Positions 34,106-43,303 of a DNA stretch of 64,000 nucleotides are shown here, in pieces. Both the position numbers and the translations under genes were made by a program. The stretch is from Actinomadura sp. J1-007 (GTDB lineage Bacteria > Actinomycetota > Actinomycetes > Streptosporangiales > Streptosporangiaceae). Below the pieces are notes generated by a model that ran no database searches, was not told where the DNA came from, and saw nothing but the letters and a program-made list of their open reading frames with translations. Location of the stretch: positions 5,890,001 through 5,954,000 of the forward strand of contig NZ_WING01000001.1 of the NCBI RefSeq assembly GCF_009793335.1. Reading direction: 5' to 3'. Each line of letters begins with the position of its first letter. Position 1 is the first letter of the stretch.

Positions 34106-36570
34106 TCAGGTTGCCCTCTCGCGGACGACGGCCGCCAGGTCCAGCCGGGCGAGGGCGCGCAGTCCGGGCCGCTGCGCGAGGAGGGTGACGGCGGTGACCG
34201 CGACCGCGGCCCACACGTACGTGAGCGGGCGCACGTCGGTGTGGAGGCTCAGCAGGTCGCTGTCGAACGCGCCGAGGAACGCCCCGATCGCGATCCGCCC
34301 GAGGACCAGGCCGGGCACGATCCCGAGCCCGGTCACCAGCAGGTTCTCGGCGGTGACCAGCCGGGCCAGCCGCCGCCGGCCCACGCCGGACGCGCGCAGC
34401 GTCGCCAGCTCCGTCCCGCGTTCGGCGAGGTTGACGGACATGGTCGCGAACAGCACCGTGAACGCCAGCAGCGCGCCGAAGACGAGCATCACCGCGATGA
34501 ACGCGTAGAACAGGTTCATGTAGTCGTTCACGGCCCGCTTGAGCGCCCGCGCGTCGGTGTAGGCGACCACGCCCGGACGGGCCGCGAGGGCCCGTTCCAT
34601 CGCGTTCCGGTCGGCGCCGTCCGCGAACCGCACGAGCACGGTCGACGGGCGGACGCCGGGCGCGATCGCCTCGGCCTGCCCGAGCGAGGCGTACGCGAAC
34701 GCGCCGAGCGGCTCGTCCACGAACCCGGCCACCTCGACCCGCGCCTCCGCCCCGCCCGAGGACCGGCTGGCGTGCTCGGGCGGACGGTGAGCCGGTCGCC
34801 GGCCTTCAGGCCGAGGCGGTCGCGCATGGCGGAGCCGAGCAGGAGGCCGCGGGCGGGCAGCGGCCTCGCGCCGGCCGAGGTGAGGAAGCGGTGCATGGAC
34901 GTGTCCCGCCGCAGCCCGACGAGCGCCGTCGAGTACGCGCGTCCGCCCGCTTCGAGCGAGACGGGCACGTTCGCGGACGGCTCGGCCGCCGAGACCCCGG
35001 GCTGCCGCGCGAGATCGGCGAGCACGGACGGAACGGGCACGGAGCCAGAGCCGGAGCCGGAGCCGGAGCCGGAGCGGGGCACGGAACCGGAGCCGGTGCC
35101 GGGGGCGAGCGTGAGTTCGGCGTCCTGCCGCTGGATCCGGTCGAACTGCCGCGCGACCGTCGCCTTGGACGTGTCCAGCATCCCCCACGACACGAGGATG
35201 AGCACGAGGGCGAGGACGACGCCGAGCGCCGTGTACGAGGTCCGGCGCGGCTGCCGGGCCGGACCGCGCAGCACGAGCCACGCCCCGGCGGGCAGCCGCC
35301 TGGTCACCGGGAGCAGCCGTTCCACCCTGGCGAGCACGCCCCGTCCGCCCCGTCCGGACGGGACCGCGCCGCGCATCGCCTCGGCGGGCGGGACCCGCGC
35401 CGCCGCGACCGCGGGCGCGAGCGCGGCGAGCACCCCGGCGGCGAGCGCGAACGCGACGCCGGTCAGCACCGTTCCCGCCCGCACCGACACCTGCGCGTCC
35501 GGGATGCCGATCGCCCCGGTGTAGGCGCGCGTGACGGTCCCGGCGAGCGCGAGGCCCAGCAGGACGCCGGGCGCCGCGCCCGCCAGCCCGACGACCACGC
35601 CGGTCGCGAGGTAGTGCGCCAGGACCGTGCGGCGCGGGAAGCCGTTCGCCCGCAGCATCCCGATCAGCGAGCGGTCGCGGGCCACGCGCCGCGTCAGCAC
35701 GACGTAGATCGCGACACCGGCCGCCATCAGGAACAGCGCCGGGAAGAGGTACGCCAGCTCGGAGAAGCCCTTGATGTCCTCGCCGAGCGCGGCGTTGCTG
35801 GGCTGGTCGGCCCGCGTCACGGCGTCCGGCGCGCCGTACCGGCGGGCGGTCGCGGTCAGCGCCGCGTCCAGCCGCGCCGCGTCCTCGCGCCCGTCCCGCG
35901 TGTAGTGGACGACCACCTGGTTGGGGCCTTGCACGGACGCCGAGGCCGCGATCCGGCGCGCCAGGGGCTCGGGGGCGAACAGGACGCCGAAGCTCCCGGG
36001 CGCGGGCAGCGGTTCCTGGCGGTCCCGCGCGGGCCACAGGTACTCGGGGGAGGTGGCGGTCCCGCGTACGGCCACGCCGTGCCAGGCGCCGTCCCGCCAC
36101 ACCTGGACCTTCGAACCGGGCCTCAGATGCGCGTGGTCGGCGATGTGCTTCTCCGCGAGGACGCCGTCCGGCGCGGACGCGTCGAGGTAAGCGCCGTCCC
36201 GCAGCTTGACCCGGTCCACCGCGGGCTGCGTCCCGGCGGGCATGCCGACGACGCGCCCGACCATCGTGGCGCCGTCCGGCATCCGCAGCGGGACGTCGGC
36301 GACCGTCCGGGTCGCGGCCGCCGCGACCCCGCCGGTACGGGCCGCCTCCCGTGCGATCGCTTCCGCGTCCCCACCCGCGAGCGTGATGTCGGCGAACCGG
36401 TACCGGTCGAACAGCGCCCGGTAGCCGCCGTCCAGGTTCTTGTACGCGTCGTACGACGCGCCGAACAGCGCGACGCCCAGCATGACCAGCGCGACGACCG
36501 CGACGAGCTGCGCCGGGCGGTGCCGCAGGTCGCGGCGGAACTTGGCCGCGAGCACTCCGCCGGTCACCAC
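34106..36570 (-). CDS. FtsX-type ABC transporter permease (apparent frameshift at ~34775)
   Basis: The large MacB/FtsX-family permease, with two duplicated halves, is rebuilt here as 821 aa. Helices include AQLVAVVALVMLGVALFGAS, SELAYLFPALFLMAAGVAIY with RSLIGMLRANGFPRRTVLAH, and late FYAFIAVMLVFGALLAFTVL. An internal linker is a Ser-Gly repeat (SGSGSGSGSGSV) encoded by a hexamer repeat near 35041-35080. The reading frame breaks between LTVRP and EHASRSSGGAEARVEV, and one added base at 34776-34780 rejoins it. Start is GTG at 36570 or 36567, overlapping the ATPase stop. It probably exports lipids or peptides with its partner ATPase. Confidence 0.82.
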
Positions 36571-37433
36571 GCCACCTCCCCGGCGTCCGCCGGAACGGCC
36601 CGCGTGGCGACGTCGACGACCTCGCCCGACCGCATCCGCACGACCCGGTGCGCGATCGCGGCGATGGCCGCGTTGTGCGTGACGACCAGGACCGTCCGCC
36701 CGCGCCGGTTGAGGTCCTGGAGGACGCGCAGCACGCCGAGCCCCGTCTCCAGGTCCAGCGCGCCGGTCGGCTCGTCGCACAGCAGCAGCTCGGGATCCTT
36801 CGCGATCGCGCGCGCGATCGCGACCCGCTGCTGCTCGCCGCCGGAGAGCTGCGCGGGAAAGTGGTCGGCCCGTCCGGCGAGCCCCACCGACTCAAGCGCC
36901 TCCCGCGCCCGCTCCCGCCGCCGCCCCCGCCCGGCCCGCCGTCCGCCGCGTTCACCGTCCACCAGCTCCGCGACGAGGCGGACGTTCTCCATGGCCGTCA
37001 GCGTCGGCACCAGGTTGAAGAACTGGAAGACGAACCCGACCGCGTCGCGCCGGTACGCCGTCCGCGCGTCCTCGTCCAGGCCCGCCAGCGAACGCCCGGC
37101 GACCTCGACGGTCCCCGCCGACGCGGGCTCGATCCCGCCGATCAGGTTGAGCAAGGTCGTCTTCCCCGACCCGCTCGGGCCGAGCAGTACGACCAGCTCG
37201 CCCGTCCCGATGGTCAGATCGACGCCGCGCAGCGCCTCAACGGCCGTGTGCCCCTTCCCGTACGACTTGCCGACGCCGCGAAGCCGCACGGCCGTCTCTT
37301 CGCGCTCCCCGCGTCCGCCCGTCTCCGCGCCTGCCCGCTCGCTTCCGTCCGTCTCCGCGTCCACCCGCGCGGCGTTGCCGGTCTTCGCCTCCGAGGCGGG
37401 GGACGCGGACGATCCGTGGTCGTGTCGGCGCAT
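36564..37433 (-). CDS. ABC transporter ATP-binding protein, MacB/LolD-like
   Basis: The 289-aa ATPase partners the adjacent FtsX permease. It shows Walker A LLGPSGSGKTTLLNLIGGIE, Q-loop FVFQFFNLVPTLTAMENV, signature LSGGEQQRVAIARAI, Walker B LLLCDEPTGALD and H-loop VVTHNAAIAAIAH, in normal LolD order. A ~50-residue Ser/Glu-rich N-terminal extension (SSASPASEAKTGNAARVDAE) precedes the domain, and a basic insertion (GGRRAGRGRRRERAREA) sits in the helical region. The gene begins 8 bp after the TetR stop. Confidence 0.92.
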   Translation of the reverse strand: MRRHDHGSSASPASEAKTGNAARVDAETDGSERAGAETGGRGEREETAVRLRGVGKSYGKGHTAVEALRGVDLTIGTGELVVLLGPSGSGKTTLLNLIGGIEPASAGTVEVAGRSLAGLDEDARTAYRRDAVGFVFQFFNLVPTLTAMENVRLVAELVDGERGGRRAGRGRRRERAREALESVGLAGRADHFPAQLSGGEQQRVAIARAIAKDPELLLCDEPTGALDLETGLGVLRVLQDLNRRGRTVLVVTHNAAIAAIAHRVVRMRSGEVVDVATRAVPADAGEVAW

Positions 37434-37441
37434 GGGCGCGC

Positions 37442-38113
37442 TCACCTCGCTCGCTCGTCGGTACGCGGCCGCAGCATCGCGACCAGGGCCGTCGTGGCGG
37501 ATACGGGATCGAAGCCCGGATCGGCCATCAGATGCAGCAGGAGCCCGTCCATCAGTGCGGCAAACGTCTCGGCGATCGCCTTCGGATCGGCGTCCGCGCG
37601 CAGCTTTCCCGCCGCCTGGTCCTCGGCGAGCCGTCCCGCCAGCAGCTCGCGGAACGTCCGGATCTGCGTCGCGGTGTCCGCGCGCAGCGACTCGTCGCGC
37701 AGGCCCTGCACCATCGCCTCGGCCAGCACCCGCTTGGCGGGGGAGGCGGCGCCCCCGGCCGCGAGTTCGGTGATCGCGGCGACGAGCCCGTCCAGGGCGT
37801 TCTCGGCCTGGAGGATCGCGAGGACCGGGGCCTCCAGCTCCGCTTCGAGCGCGTGCGTCACGGCCGCGCGCCGCAGCGCGTCGACCGTCCCGAAGTAGTA
37901 GTGCACGAGCGCGTTGTTGACCTGCGCCCGGTCGGCCACCACGCGGGACGTCACCGCGGCCCACCCGCTCTCGGCCAGCAGCTCCACCGCCGCCTCCAGC
38001 AGCCGCCCGCGCGTCGTCCCACCCTTCTTCGCCGCCCCCGCGCCGTCCGGGCCGCCCGCGCCGTCCGGAGACGCGCCCGTGCGGGCCGCGGCCTCGCCGT
38101 CCTCACCGTTCAC
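37442..38113 (-). CDS. TetR/AcrR family regulator of the ABC export operon
   Basis: The 223-aa repressor has HTH GRLLEAAVELLAESGWAAVT then SRVVADRAQVNNALVHYYFG. The first ~30 residues are disordered and Gly/Ala-rich. GTG at 38113 is selected because GGGAGG lies 8 bp upstream; the open frame upstream overlaps the operator. It is the first gene of the TetR-ATPase-FtsX operon, and a 33-bp palindrome sits 22 bp upstream, so autorepression of the operon is likely. The inducer is unknown, perhaps the exported compound. Confidence 0.92.
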   Translation of the reverse strand: MNGEDGEAAARTGASPDGAGGPDGAGAAKKGGTTRGRLLEAAVELLAESGWAAVTSRVVADRAQVNNALVHYYFGTVDALRRAAVTHALEAELEAPVLAILQAENALDGLVAAITELAAGGAASPAKRVLAEAMVQGLRDESLRADTATQIRTFRELLAGRLAEDQAAGKLRADADPKAIAETFAALMDGLLLHLMADPGFDPVSATTALVAMLRPRTDERAR

Positions 38114-38135
38114 TGATCCCGGCCTCCCATCTCTG

Positions 38136-38168
38136 GTTTGGGCAGGCGCTTTAAGCAGTCGCCCAAAC
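38136..38168 (-). promoter_or_regulatory. 33-bp nested palindromic operator upstream of the TetR-ABC operon
   Basis: Perfect outer arms GTTTGGGC (38136-38143) and GCCCAAAC (38161-38168) share one centre (38152) with inner arms GCTT/AAGC (38148-38151, 38153-38156). The arrangement is GTTTGGGC-4-GCTT-T-AAGC-4-GCCCAAAC. Such a nested dyad directly upstream of the repressor start fits a TetR-dimer-pair operator. Confidence 0.65.
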
Positions 38169-38249
38169 TCTGTGCGCACCACGGTAGACCCGGACCGTTG
38201 CATCGTGCAATGGAGGGCGTGTTCGCGCAGGTGGAGCGGGTGAAGGGGG

Positions 38250-39062
38250 CTAGGCCGGGTCGGCGTAGGAGGCGCGGAGGGCGCGCAGGCGGCGCTGCGT
38301 GAGGCTGCCGGGGGCGCCCGCGTACAGCACGATGCGCTGGTCGCGGTCGGGCAGCGGGAGGATGTCGCAGTCGAGTTCCAGCTCCCCGACCACGGGGTGG
38401 ACGGCGCGCTTGGTCATCGTCCGCTGGACCTCGATCTCGCGCGCCGCCCACAGCTCGGCGAACGCCGGGCTCGTCCCGCGCAGCTCGTCCACCAGCCGCC
38501 GCACGTCGGGATCATCCGGGTAGCGGCCGCTCGCGCGCAGGTCGGCCACGCAGCGGCGCGCCAGCGCGGGATGGTGCCCGTCCTCGGACGAGAAGAGCCA
38601 GCGCAGCGTGTTGCGCCGCCGTTCGGGAACGTCCGACAGGTCGCCGATCAGCGCGACCAGCATCCGGTTCCAGGCCAGGATGTCGTAGCAGGCGTTGATC
38701 ACCATGGCGGGGACGTCGTCGAGCCGTTCGAGCAGGCCGAGCACGTGGTCCGGGACGGTCCGCGACGCGTTCGCCCGGGGCGCCTGGTCCGCGAGCCGCA
38801 GCAGGTAGCCGTGCTCGTCGCCGGTCAGCCGCAGGGCCCGTCCGAGCGCGTCGAGCACCTGGGCGGACGGGCGCGGGCCGCGGCCCTGTTCGAGGCGGAT
38901 GTAGTAGTCGACCGAGATGCCCGCGAGCAGCGCGACCTCCTCGCGGCGCAGGCCGGGCGTCTGCCGGCGCCCGCCGGGGGCGAGCCCGGCCTCGTCCGGC
39001 TGGATCCGCGCGCGCCTGCTGCGCAGGAACCCGGCCAGTTCCGTTCTGTTCATCACCACCAT
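38250..39062 (-). CDS. XRE-family regulator with MmyB-like ligand-binding domain
   Basis: The 270-aa protein has HTH segment RQTPGLRREEVALLAGISVD with YYIRLEQGRGPRPSAQVLDA. The C-terminal MmyB-type domain is marked by PAMVINACYDILAWN, RWLFSSEDGHHPALARRCVA and late LYAGAPGSLTQRRLRALRAS. MmyB domains bind small lipophilic ligands. It diverges from the NmrA-like reductase, 85 bp apart, a very common actinomycete pair in which the regulator controls the adjacent SDR. The start could also be the ATG at 39053. Confidence 0.9.
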   Translation of the reverse strand: MVVMNRTELAGFLRSRRARIQPDEAGLAPGGRRQTPGLRREEVALLAGISVDYYIRLEQGRGPRPSAQVLDALGRALRLTGDEHGYLLRLADQAPRANASRTVPDHVLGLLERLDDVPAMVINACYDILAWNRMLVALIGDLSDVPERRRNTLRWLFSSEDGHHPALARRCVADLRASGRYPDDPDVRRLVDELRGTSPAFAELWAAREIEVQRTMTKRAVHPVVGELELDCDILPLPDRDQRIVLYAGAPGSLTQRRLRALRASYADPA

Positions 39063-39147
39063 GATGACCCGTCCCGGGCCTGGTACCGCCGGTCCCAGGC
39101 CGAACGGTGCCTACCCGCTCCCGCGCCGGGCGGGCCAGCCTGGACCC

Positions 39148-39999
39148 ATGACGATCCTGGTCACGGGGGCGCGCGGACGCATCGCGCGCAGCCTCGTTCA
39201 GCAACTGCTCTCGAACGGCGCGAAGGTCCGTGCCGCCGGGCGCGAACCCGCCGCGGCACAGCTTCCCGAAGGCGTGGAGGCCGTCGCGGCCGATCTCGCC
39301 GACCCGGACACGTTCGGCCCGGCGCTCGACGGCGTCGCCGGGGTTTTCCTCTACGCCGAGCCGCGCGGTCTGGACGGCTTCGTGGCCGCGGCCCGTTCCG
39401 CCGGAGTCCGGCACATCGTGCTGCTCTCGGCGATCGGCGCCTCCACCGACTCCGCCGACCCGATCGCGCGCATGCACGGCGAGGCCGAACGGGCCGTGGC
39501 GGCCTCCGGGATCGCCCGCACGCTGCTCCGCCCCGGCGGCTTCGCGACCAACACGCTGTCATGGGCCCCGACGATCCGCGCGGACGGGACGGTGCACGAC
39601 CCGTTCCCCGAATCGCATTCGACGCCGATCCACGAGGCCGACATCGCCGCCGTCGCCGCCCGGGCCCTCACCGAACCGGGCCACGAGGGCGCCGTGTACG
39701 AGCTGACCGGCCCGGAGTCCGTCACGCGCCGCGAGCAGGCGGACCTGATCGGCGAGGCGATCGGCCAGCCCGTCCGCTTCGTCCTCCAGAGCCTGGACGA
39801 CCACCGCGAGAGCCTCGCCCAGTGGGGCCCGCCGGAGATGGCCGAGATCCTCATCGAGCACGCGGAGGACTCCGTCGGCCGCCCGGCGCGGGCGACCGAC
39901 ACCGTCCGGCGCGTGACGGGCCGCGACGCGCGCCCCTACGCGGAATGGGCGCGCGACCACGCGCCCGACTTCACTGGAGGTAGTTCTCGACCTCGCTAG
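39148..39999 (+). CDS. NmrA-like/atypical SDR NAD(P)H-binding reductase
   Basis: The 283-aa Rossmann protein opens MTILVTGARGRIARSLVQQL. It continues with GVEAVAADLADPDTFGPALD, GVAGVFLYAEPRG and GVRHIVLLSAIGA, then RTLLRPGGFATNTLSW and HEADIAAVAARALTEPGHEG. The lack of the YxxxK motif in its normal place puts it in the atypical NmrA-like group, which may sense redox state or reduce quinones. It is divergent from an XRE/MmyB regulator. Its last 29 bp overlap the convergent DUF2630 gene. Confidence 0.88.
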   Translation: MTILVTGARGRIARSLVQQLLSNGAKVRAAGREPAAAQLPEGVEAVAADLADPDTFGPALDGVAGVFLYAEPRGLDGFVAAARSAGVRHIVLLSAIGASTDSADPIARMHGEAERAVAASGIARTLLRPGGFATNTLSWAPTIRADGTVHDPFPESHSTPIHEADIAAVAARALTEPGHEGAVYELTGPESVTRREQADLIGEAIGQPVRFVLQSLDDHRESLAQWGPPEMAEILIEHAEDSVGRPARATDTVRRVTGRDARPYAEWARDHAPDFTGGSSRPR

Positions 40000-40216
40000 C
40001 CGGACGCGACCGCGCGTCCTGCGGGTCCTGCCCGGCGGCGAGCCTCGCCCGCCGCTGCCGGAGCAGGTCCCAGCACTGGTCGAGCGCCACTTCGAGCTGT
40101 TTCAGCCGCTCGTGCTCCTCGGCGTTGCCCAGCTCCTGCCGCTGCCTGCGCTCCCGCAGCTCGTGCTCCTCGGCCACGATCCGTTCGATCCGGCCGAGGA
40201 TCTCCTTCTCGTCCAT
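39971..40216 (-). CDS. DUF2630 family small protein
   Basis: This 81-aa helical, charged protein reads MDEKEILGRIERIVAEEHEL at the start and includes QLEVALDQCWDLLRQRRARL, the conserved core of actinobacterial DUF2630, and ends with VENYLQ. Coiled-coil character is strong. Function is unknown. It converges with and overlaps the NmrA-like gene. Confidence 0.9.
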   Translation of the reverse strand: MDEKEILGRIERIVAEEHELRERRQRQELGNAEEHERLKQLEVALDQCWDLLRQRRARLAAGQDPQDARSRPASEVENYLQ

Positions 40217-40370
40217 CGCGATCTCCTGTCCGGTGGGACGACCCCCAGAGAATCCCCCGCCCCACCACCCCCGGGCAAGTCAGCGGCCGACGGCCCGTTC
40301 GATCCGTTCCGGCAGATCGCCGGCATGCTGAGCGCGTCGCGTCGGCTGCCGACGCGGGTCCGGATGGGGG

Positions 40371-41528
40371 TCAGGAGCAGAATTCGGCTTCTACGGTTCT
40401 GTCCTCCAGGGCCTGGTCGCCCCAGTCGGCGTTGCGGTTGAGGGTGAGGACGTGGCGGCCGTCGCGGCTGGCGGCCACGCGGGACAGCGAGCCCGGCAGC
40501 ATGCCGCCGTGGCCCCACACCCATCCGCAGCTCAGCTTGAACTTGCGCAGGCCGAGGCCGTAGCGGTCGTTCCCGCCGCCGTGCCCGTCGGCGCCCTCGA
40601 CCGGGACGGTGTCGAGCATCTTCCCGCGCTGCGACGGCGGCAGGAGCCAGCCCCGCATGAGCGCGCGGAAGAAGCGGTTGAGGTCGCCGGCGGTCGAGAT
40701 GATCTGCCCGGCGGACCCGGCCACGCTGGGGTCGAACTCGGTGACGTCGTGGACCTTGCCGCCGCCCAGCGTCGAATAGTGCCTGGCGTGCCTTCCGGGC
40801 AGGGCGGCCGTCCGGCCGGGCACGGACGTCGAGCGCAGGTTGAGGGGCCGGACGATGCGCCGCTCGACCTCGTGGGCGTAGCTCCCGCCGGAGACCCTCT
40901 CGATGATCATCCCGGCGAGGATGTAGTTGGTGTCCGAATAGGCCCAGCGGCCCGGCGCGCCGGGCGGCCGGAACACGGGCGGGTTGGCGAGCGCGGTCCG
41001 TACGAGCTCCTCCGGGGTCGCCCCGTCGAAGCGGTGCTTGAGGAACGCGTCCCCGGAGAATTTCGCGAGGAACGACTTGTCGTCGTTGTAGTTGAAGATG
41101 CCGCTCGTGTGGTTGAGCAACTGCCGTACGGTGATCCGCCGGCCGTCATATCCGTTGCCTCGTACCACGCCCGGCAGCCACTTCTCGACGCTGTCGTCCA
41201 GCGACAGTTCCTTCTCCGCCTCCATTTGCAGCAGGACGGTCGCGGTGAACGGCTTGGTCAGGCTCGCGACGCGGAACCGCTCGTTCGCGCGCCGTTCCCT
41301 CCCGCCGATCACGGCCACGCCCTCGTGGGCGTTCCAGACGTGGCGACCGCTGGTGACCTGCGCGATGACGCCGGGGGTGCCGCCGCGCACGATCTCGTTC
41401 AGCGCTTCGCGGGTCTTGCCGTGCGACCGCGAATCGGCGGTCGCCGTCGCGACGGCGGTCGCCGACAGCAGGACCGCCGCCCCCAGCGTCACCGCCGTCC
41501 TCGTTGCCTTTTCCCTGCTGACCTGCAT
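40371..41528 (-). CDS. Secreted serine hydrolase of the beta-lactamase/PBP4-like family
   Basis: This 385-aa exported class-C-type serine hydrolase has a signal peptide, MQVSREKATRTAVTLGAAVL, probably cleaved at ATATA-DS. SxxK is in RVASLTKPFTATVLLQME, YxN-type Tyr in WAYSDTNYILAGMIIERVSG, and the C-terminal HxG box in WVWGHGGMLPG. The region LLNHTSGIFNYN is typical. Members act as D-alanyl-D-alanine carboxypeptidases or esterases. The ATG at 41528 is preceded by GGGGAGC. Function beyond the family is not readable. Confidence 0.9.
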   Translation of the reverse strand: MQVSREKATRTAVTLGAAVLLSATAVATATADSRSHGKTREALNEIVRGGTPGVIAQVTSGRHVWNAHEGVAVIGGRERRANERFRVASLTKPFTATVLLQMEAEKELSLDDSVEKWLPGVVRGNGYDGRRITVRQLLNHTSGIFNYNDDKSFLAKFSGDAFLKHRFDGATPEELVRTALANPPVFRPPGAPGRWAYSDTNYILAGMIIERVSGGSYAHEVERRIVRPLNLRSTSVPGRTAALPGRHARHYSTLGGGKVHDVTEFDPSVAGSAGQIISTAGDLNRFFRALMRGWLLPPSQRGKMLDTVPVEGADGHGGGNDRYGLGLRKFKLSCGWVWGHGGMLPGSLSRVAASRDGRHVLTLNRNADWGDQALEDRTVEAEFCS

Positions 41529-41877
41529 GTGAACGCTCCCCGCTTTCCCGGCGGCCCGAATTCCCCGTCGAAACAAGCACAAGGCATTACCGCCTCTTTG
41601 TGAATCGGGGATGTCCCCGACCCGGGAATGGGGGACCACCCTGATGTCGCGGGCACGCTTCGGCCGCCACCCGGTGGGACGCCTTCCGGGTTCCCGTGCT
41701 GGGGCCCGGGAGGCCCGCAGGCCCCGGGCGTACCCGGATCGGGCCACTGACCTGGGGCGGAACGGGCGGGGGCGACCTGACCAGGGCTGGTTTAAAGGGC
41801 TCCGACCGGGCACGGACACATGAATCCCATGTCACCACTTACCAGGACGAACGAACGATCAAGGAAGGGATCCTGCG
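41529..41877. promoter_or_regulatory. Divergent intergenic region with a SigB-like promoter candidate
   Basis: This 349-bp gap separates the serine hydrolase from the envelope/stress cassette. GTTT (41790-41793) followed after 14 bp by GGGCAC (41808-41813) resembles the general-stress sigma consensus GTTT-N14-16-GGGTAW, 65 bp before the holin-like ATG. A ribosome-binding sequence AAGGAAGGG precedes that ATG. I see no gene or repeat in the rest. Confidence 0.4.
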
Positions 41878-42318
41878 ATGACCACGGTCCGACCGTCCAC
41901 AGATCGACAGGCCCCCGCATCCTCGTCACGTCCCCCTGACCAGGACATCGGGGAACTGGTCAAACAGGCCACCGAGCAGATGTCGGAGCTGGTGCGCTCG
42001 GAGCTGCGCCTGGCCAAGGCCGAGATCACCGAGAAGGGCCGGCACGCCGGGATGGGCGTCGGCCTGTTCGGCGGCGCGGGCCTGGTCGCCCTGTACGGGG
42101 CCGGCGCGCTGGTGGCCGTGGCGATCGCCGCGCTGGCGCTGGTCCTGCCGCTCTGGGCCGCCGCGCTGATCGTCGCCGGGGCGCTGTTCGTCCTGGCCGG
42201 CGTGCTCGCCGTCACCGGGCGGCGGCAGACGAAGCAGGGGACGCCGCCGATGCCCGAACAGGCGATCGAAGGCGTCAGGCGCGACGTCACCGAGGTGAAG
42301 GAGAGGGCACACCGATGA
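41878..42318 (+). CDS. Phage-holin-like small membrane protein (Holin-X/PF07332 type)
   Basis: The 146-aa protein has a disordered N-terminus, an amphipathic helix (ELVKQATEQMSELVRSELRL), and two membrane segments near GLFGGAGLVALYGAGALVAV and LPLWAAALIVAGALFVLAGV. A charged tail follows. This is the widespread actinobacterial holin-X family, whose members are chromosomal and probably not lytic. It overlaps the next gene by 4 bp (ATGA). The trio holin-like/DUF3618/BrkB is common in soil actinomycetes and often stress-induced. Confidence 0.88.
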   Translation: MTTVRPSTDRQAPASSSRPPDQDIGELVKQATEQMSELVRSELRLAKAEITEKGRHAGMGVGLFGGAGLVALYGAGALVAVAIAALALVLPLWAAALIVAGALFVLAGVLAVTGRRQTKQGTPPMPEQAIEGVRRDVTEVKERAHR

Positions 42319-43226
42319 CGGACGACCACACCACCCGGTCCGGTGCGACGGGCGGGGACCCGACCGGCGACCAGCCGGTGCCGGTCCTGATGAACCCGCA
42401 GGCCGCCGGCGGCCACCCGACCGGCCCGAACGACTCCCGCACACCCGAGCAGCGGGCCACCCGCACGCCCAAGGAGCAGGACTCCCGTACGGCCGAGAAG
42501 CGAGGCTCCAGTACGTCCGAGCAGGCGCGTGGCGGGGCCGCGCGAGACACCGGCCCGTCCGAGGACACCGGCCCGCCGGAGGACACGGACTCGCCCGAGG
42601 AGCTGCGCGCCCACATCGAACGCACGCGCGCCGACCTCGGCGACACCGTCGAGGCGCTGGTCGCCAAGACCGACGTCAAGGCGCGCGCCAAGGCCAAGGC
42701 GGGCCAGGTCGGCCAGAACGTCAAGGCGCGGGCGCGCGGCAAGGCCGGGCAGGCCCGCGCGAAGGCCGAGAACGCCAAGGGAACGGTGCGGCAGGCCCAG
42801 GACCAGACCAAGGCCAAGGCCCGCGAGGCGTCCGCGTCCGAGACCCGCCGCGGGCAGGCCCGGCGCGGCGCGATGGCCGCGGGCGGCGCCCTGCTGGCCG
42901 CCGGAGTGACGGTCGGCTGGATCCGCCTGCGCCGGGCGCGCCGCGCGCAGCAGCGGTCGCCGTGGCAGCGGGCGGCGCGGACCGCCCGGTCGTCCGCCGC
43001 GCAGATGCGCGGCAAGGCGGCAGGGCTCGGCGCCGCGGTCAACCAGAGCGACGTCCCCGGCCGGGTCGGGGACCGCGGACAGGAGGCGGCCGCGCGGCTC
43101 GCGTCGCGGTCGCGCCGCGTCGCCGCGTCGTCCCGCGGACGGCCGCGGCTCCTGGGCGCGGCCACGGCGGCGGCGGTGCTGGTGGCCGCCGAACGGGGCC
43201 GGCGCCGCGCCACCCGATCCGAGTGA
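42315..43226 (+). CDS. DUF3618 domain membrane protein
   Basis: The 303-aa protein opens with ~90 residues of Thr/Glu/Arg-rich disordered sequence. A DUF3618 helix follows (SPEELRAHIERTRADLGDTV, EALVAKTDVKARAKAKAG). Long Lys/Ala-rich amphipathic repeats come next, similar to late-embryogenesis-like helices. A short hydrophobic stretch (RRGAMAAGGALLAAGVTVGW) and a basic C-terminus complete it. The mature role is unknown; the Ala/Lys helix suggests membrane or nucleic-acid contact under stress. Confidence 0.82.
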   Translation: MTDDHTTRSGATGGDPTGDQPVPVLMNPQAAGGHPTGPNDSRTPEQRATRTPKEQDSRTAEKRGSSTSEQARGGAARDTGPSEDTGPPEDTDSPEELRAHIERTRADLGDTVEALVAKTDVKARAKAKAGQVGQNVKARARGKAGQARAKAENAKGTVRQAQDQTKAKAREASASETRRGQARRGAMAAGGALLAAGVTVGWIRLRRARRAQQRSPWQRAARTARSSAAQMRGKAAGLGAAVNQSDVPGRVGDRGQEAAARLASRSRRVAASSRGRPRLLGAATAAAVLVAAERGRRRATRSE

Positions 43227-43303
43227 CCCGGCAGGTCAGGCCGGTGCCGGCCGAACCCGTTCCGGCCTGACCGGCCATCCGACAACCGACCGAGGCGTAC
43301 GCC

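Noticed and set aside
34891..37773. 960-aa plus-strand ORF across the ABC operon
   Set aside because: Antisense to ATPase and FtsX genes with intact motifs; translation is Arg/Gly/His/Pro noise.
41878..42318. Holin-like protein as evidence of a prophage
   Set aside because: Holin-X proteins are chromosomal in many actinomycetes; no endolysin, capsid, integrase or att repeat was seen.
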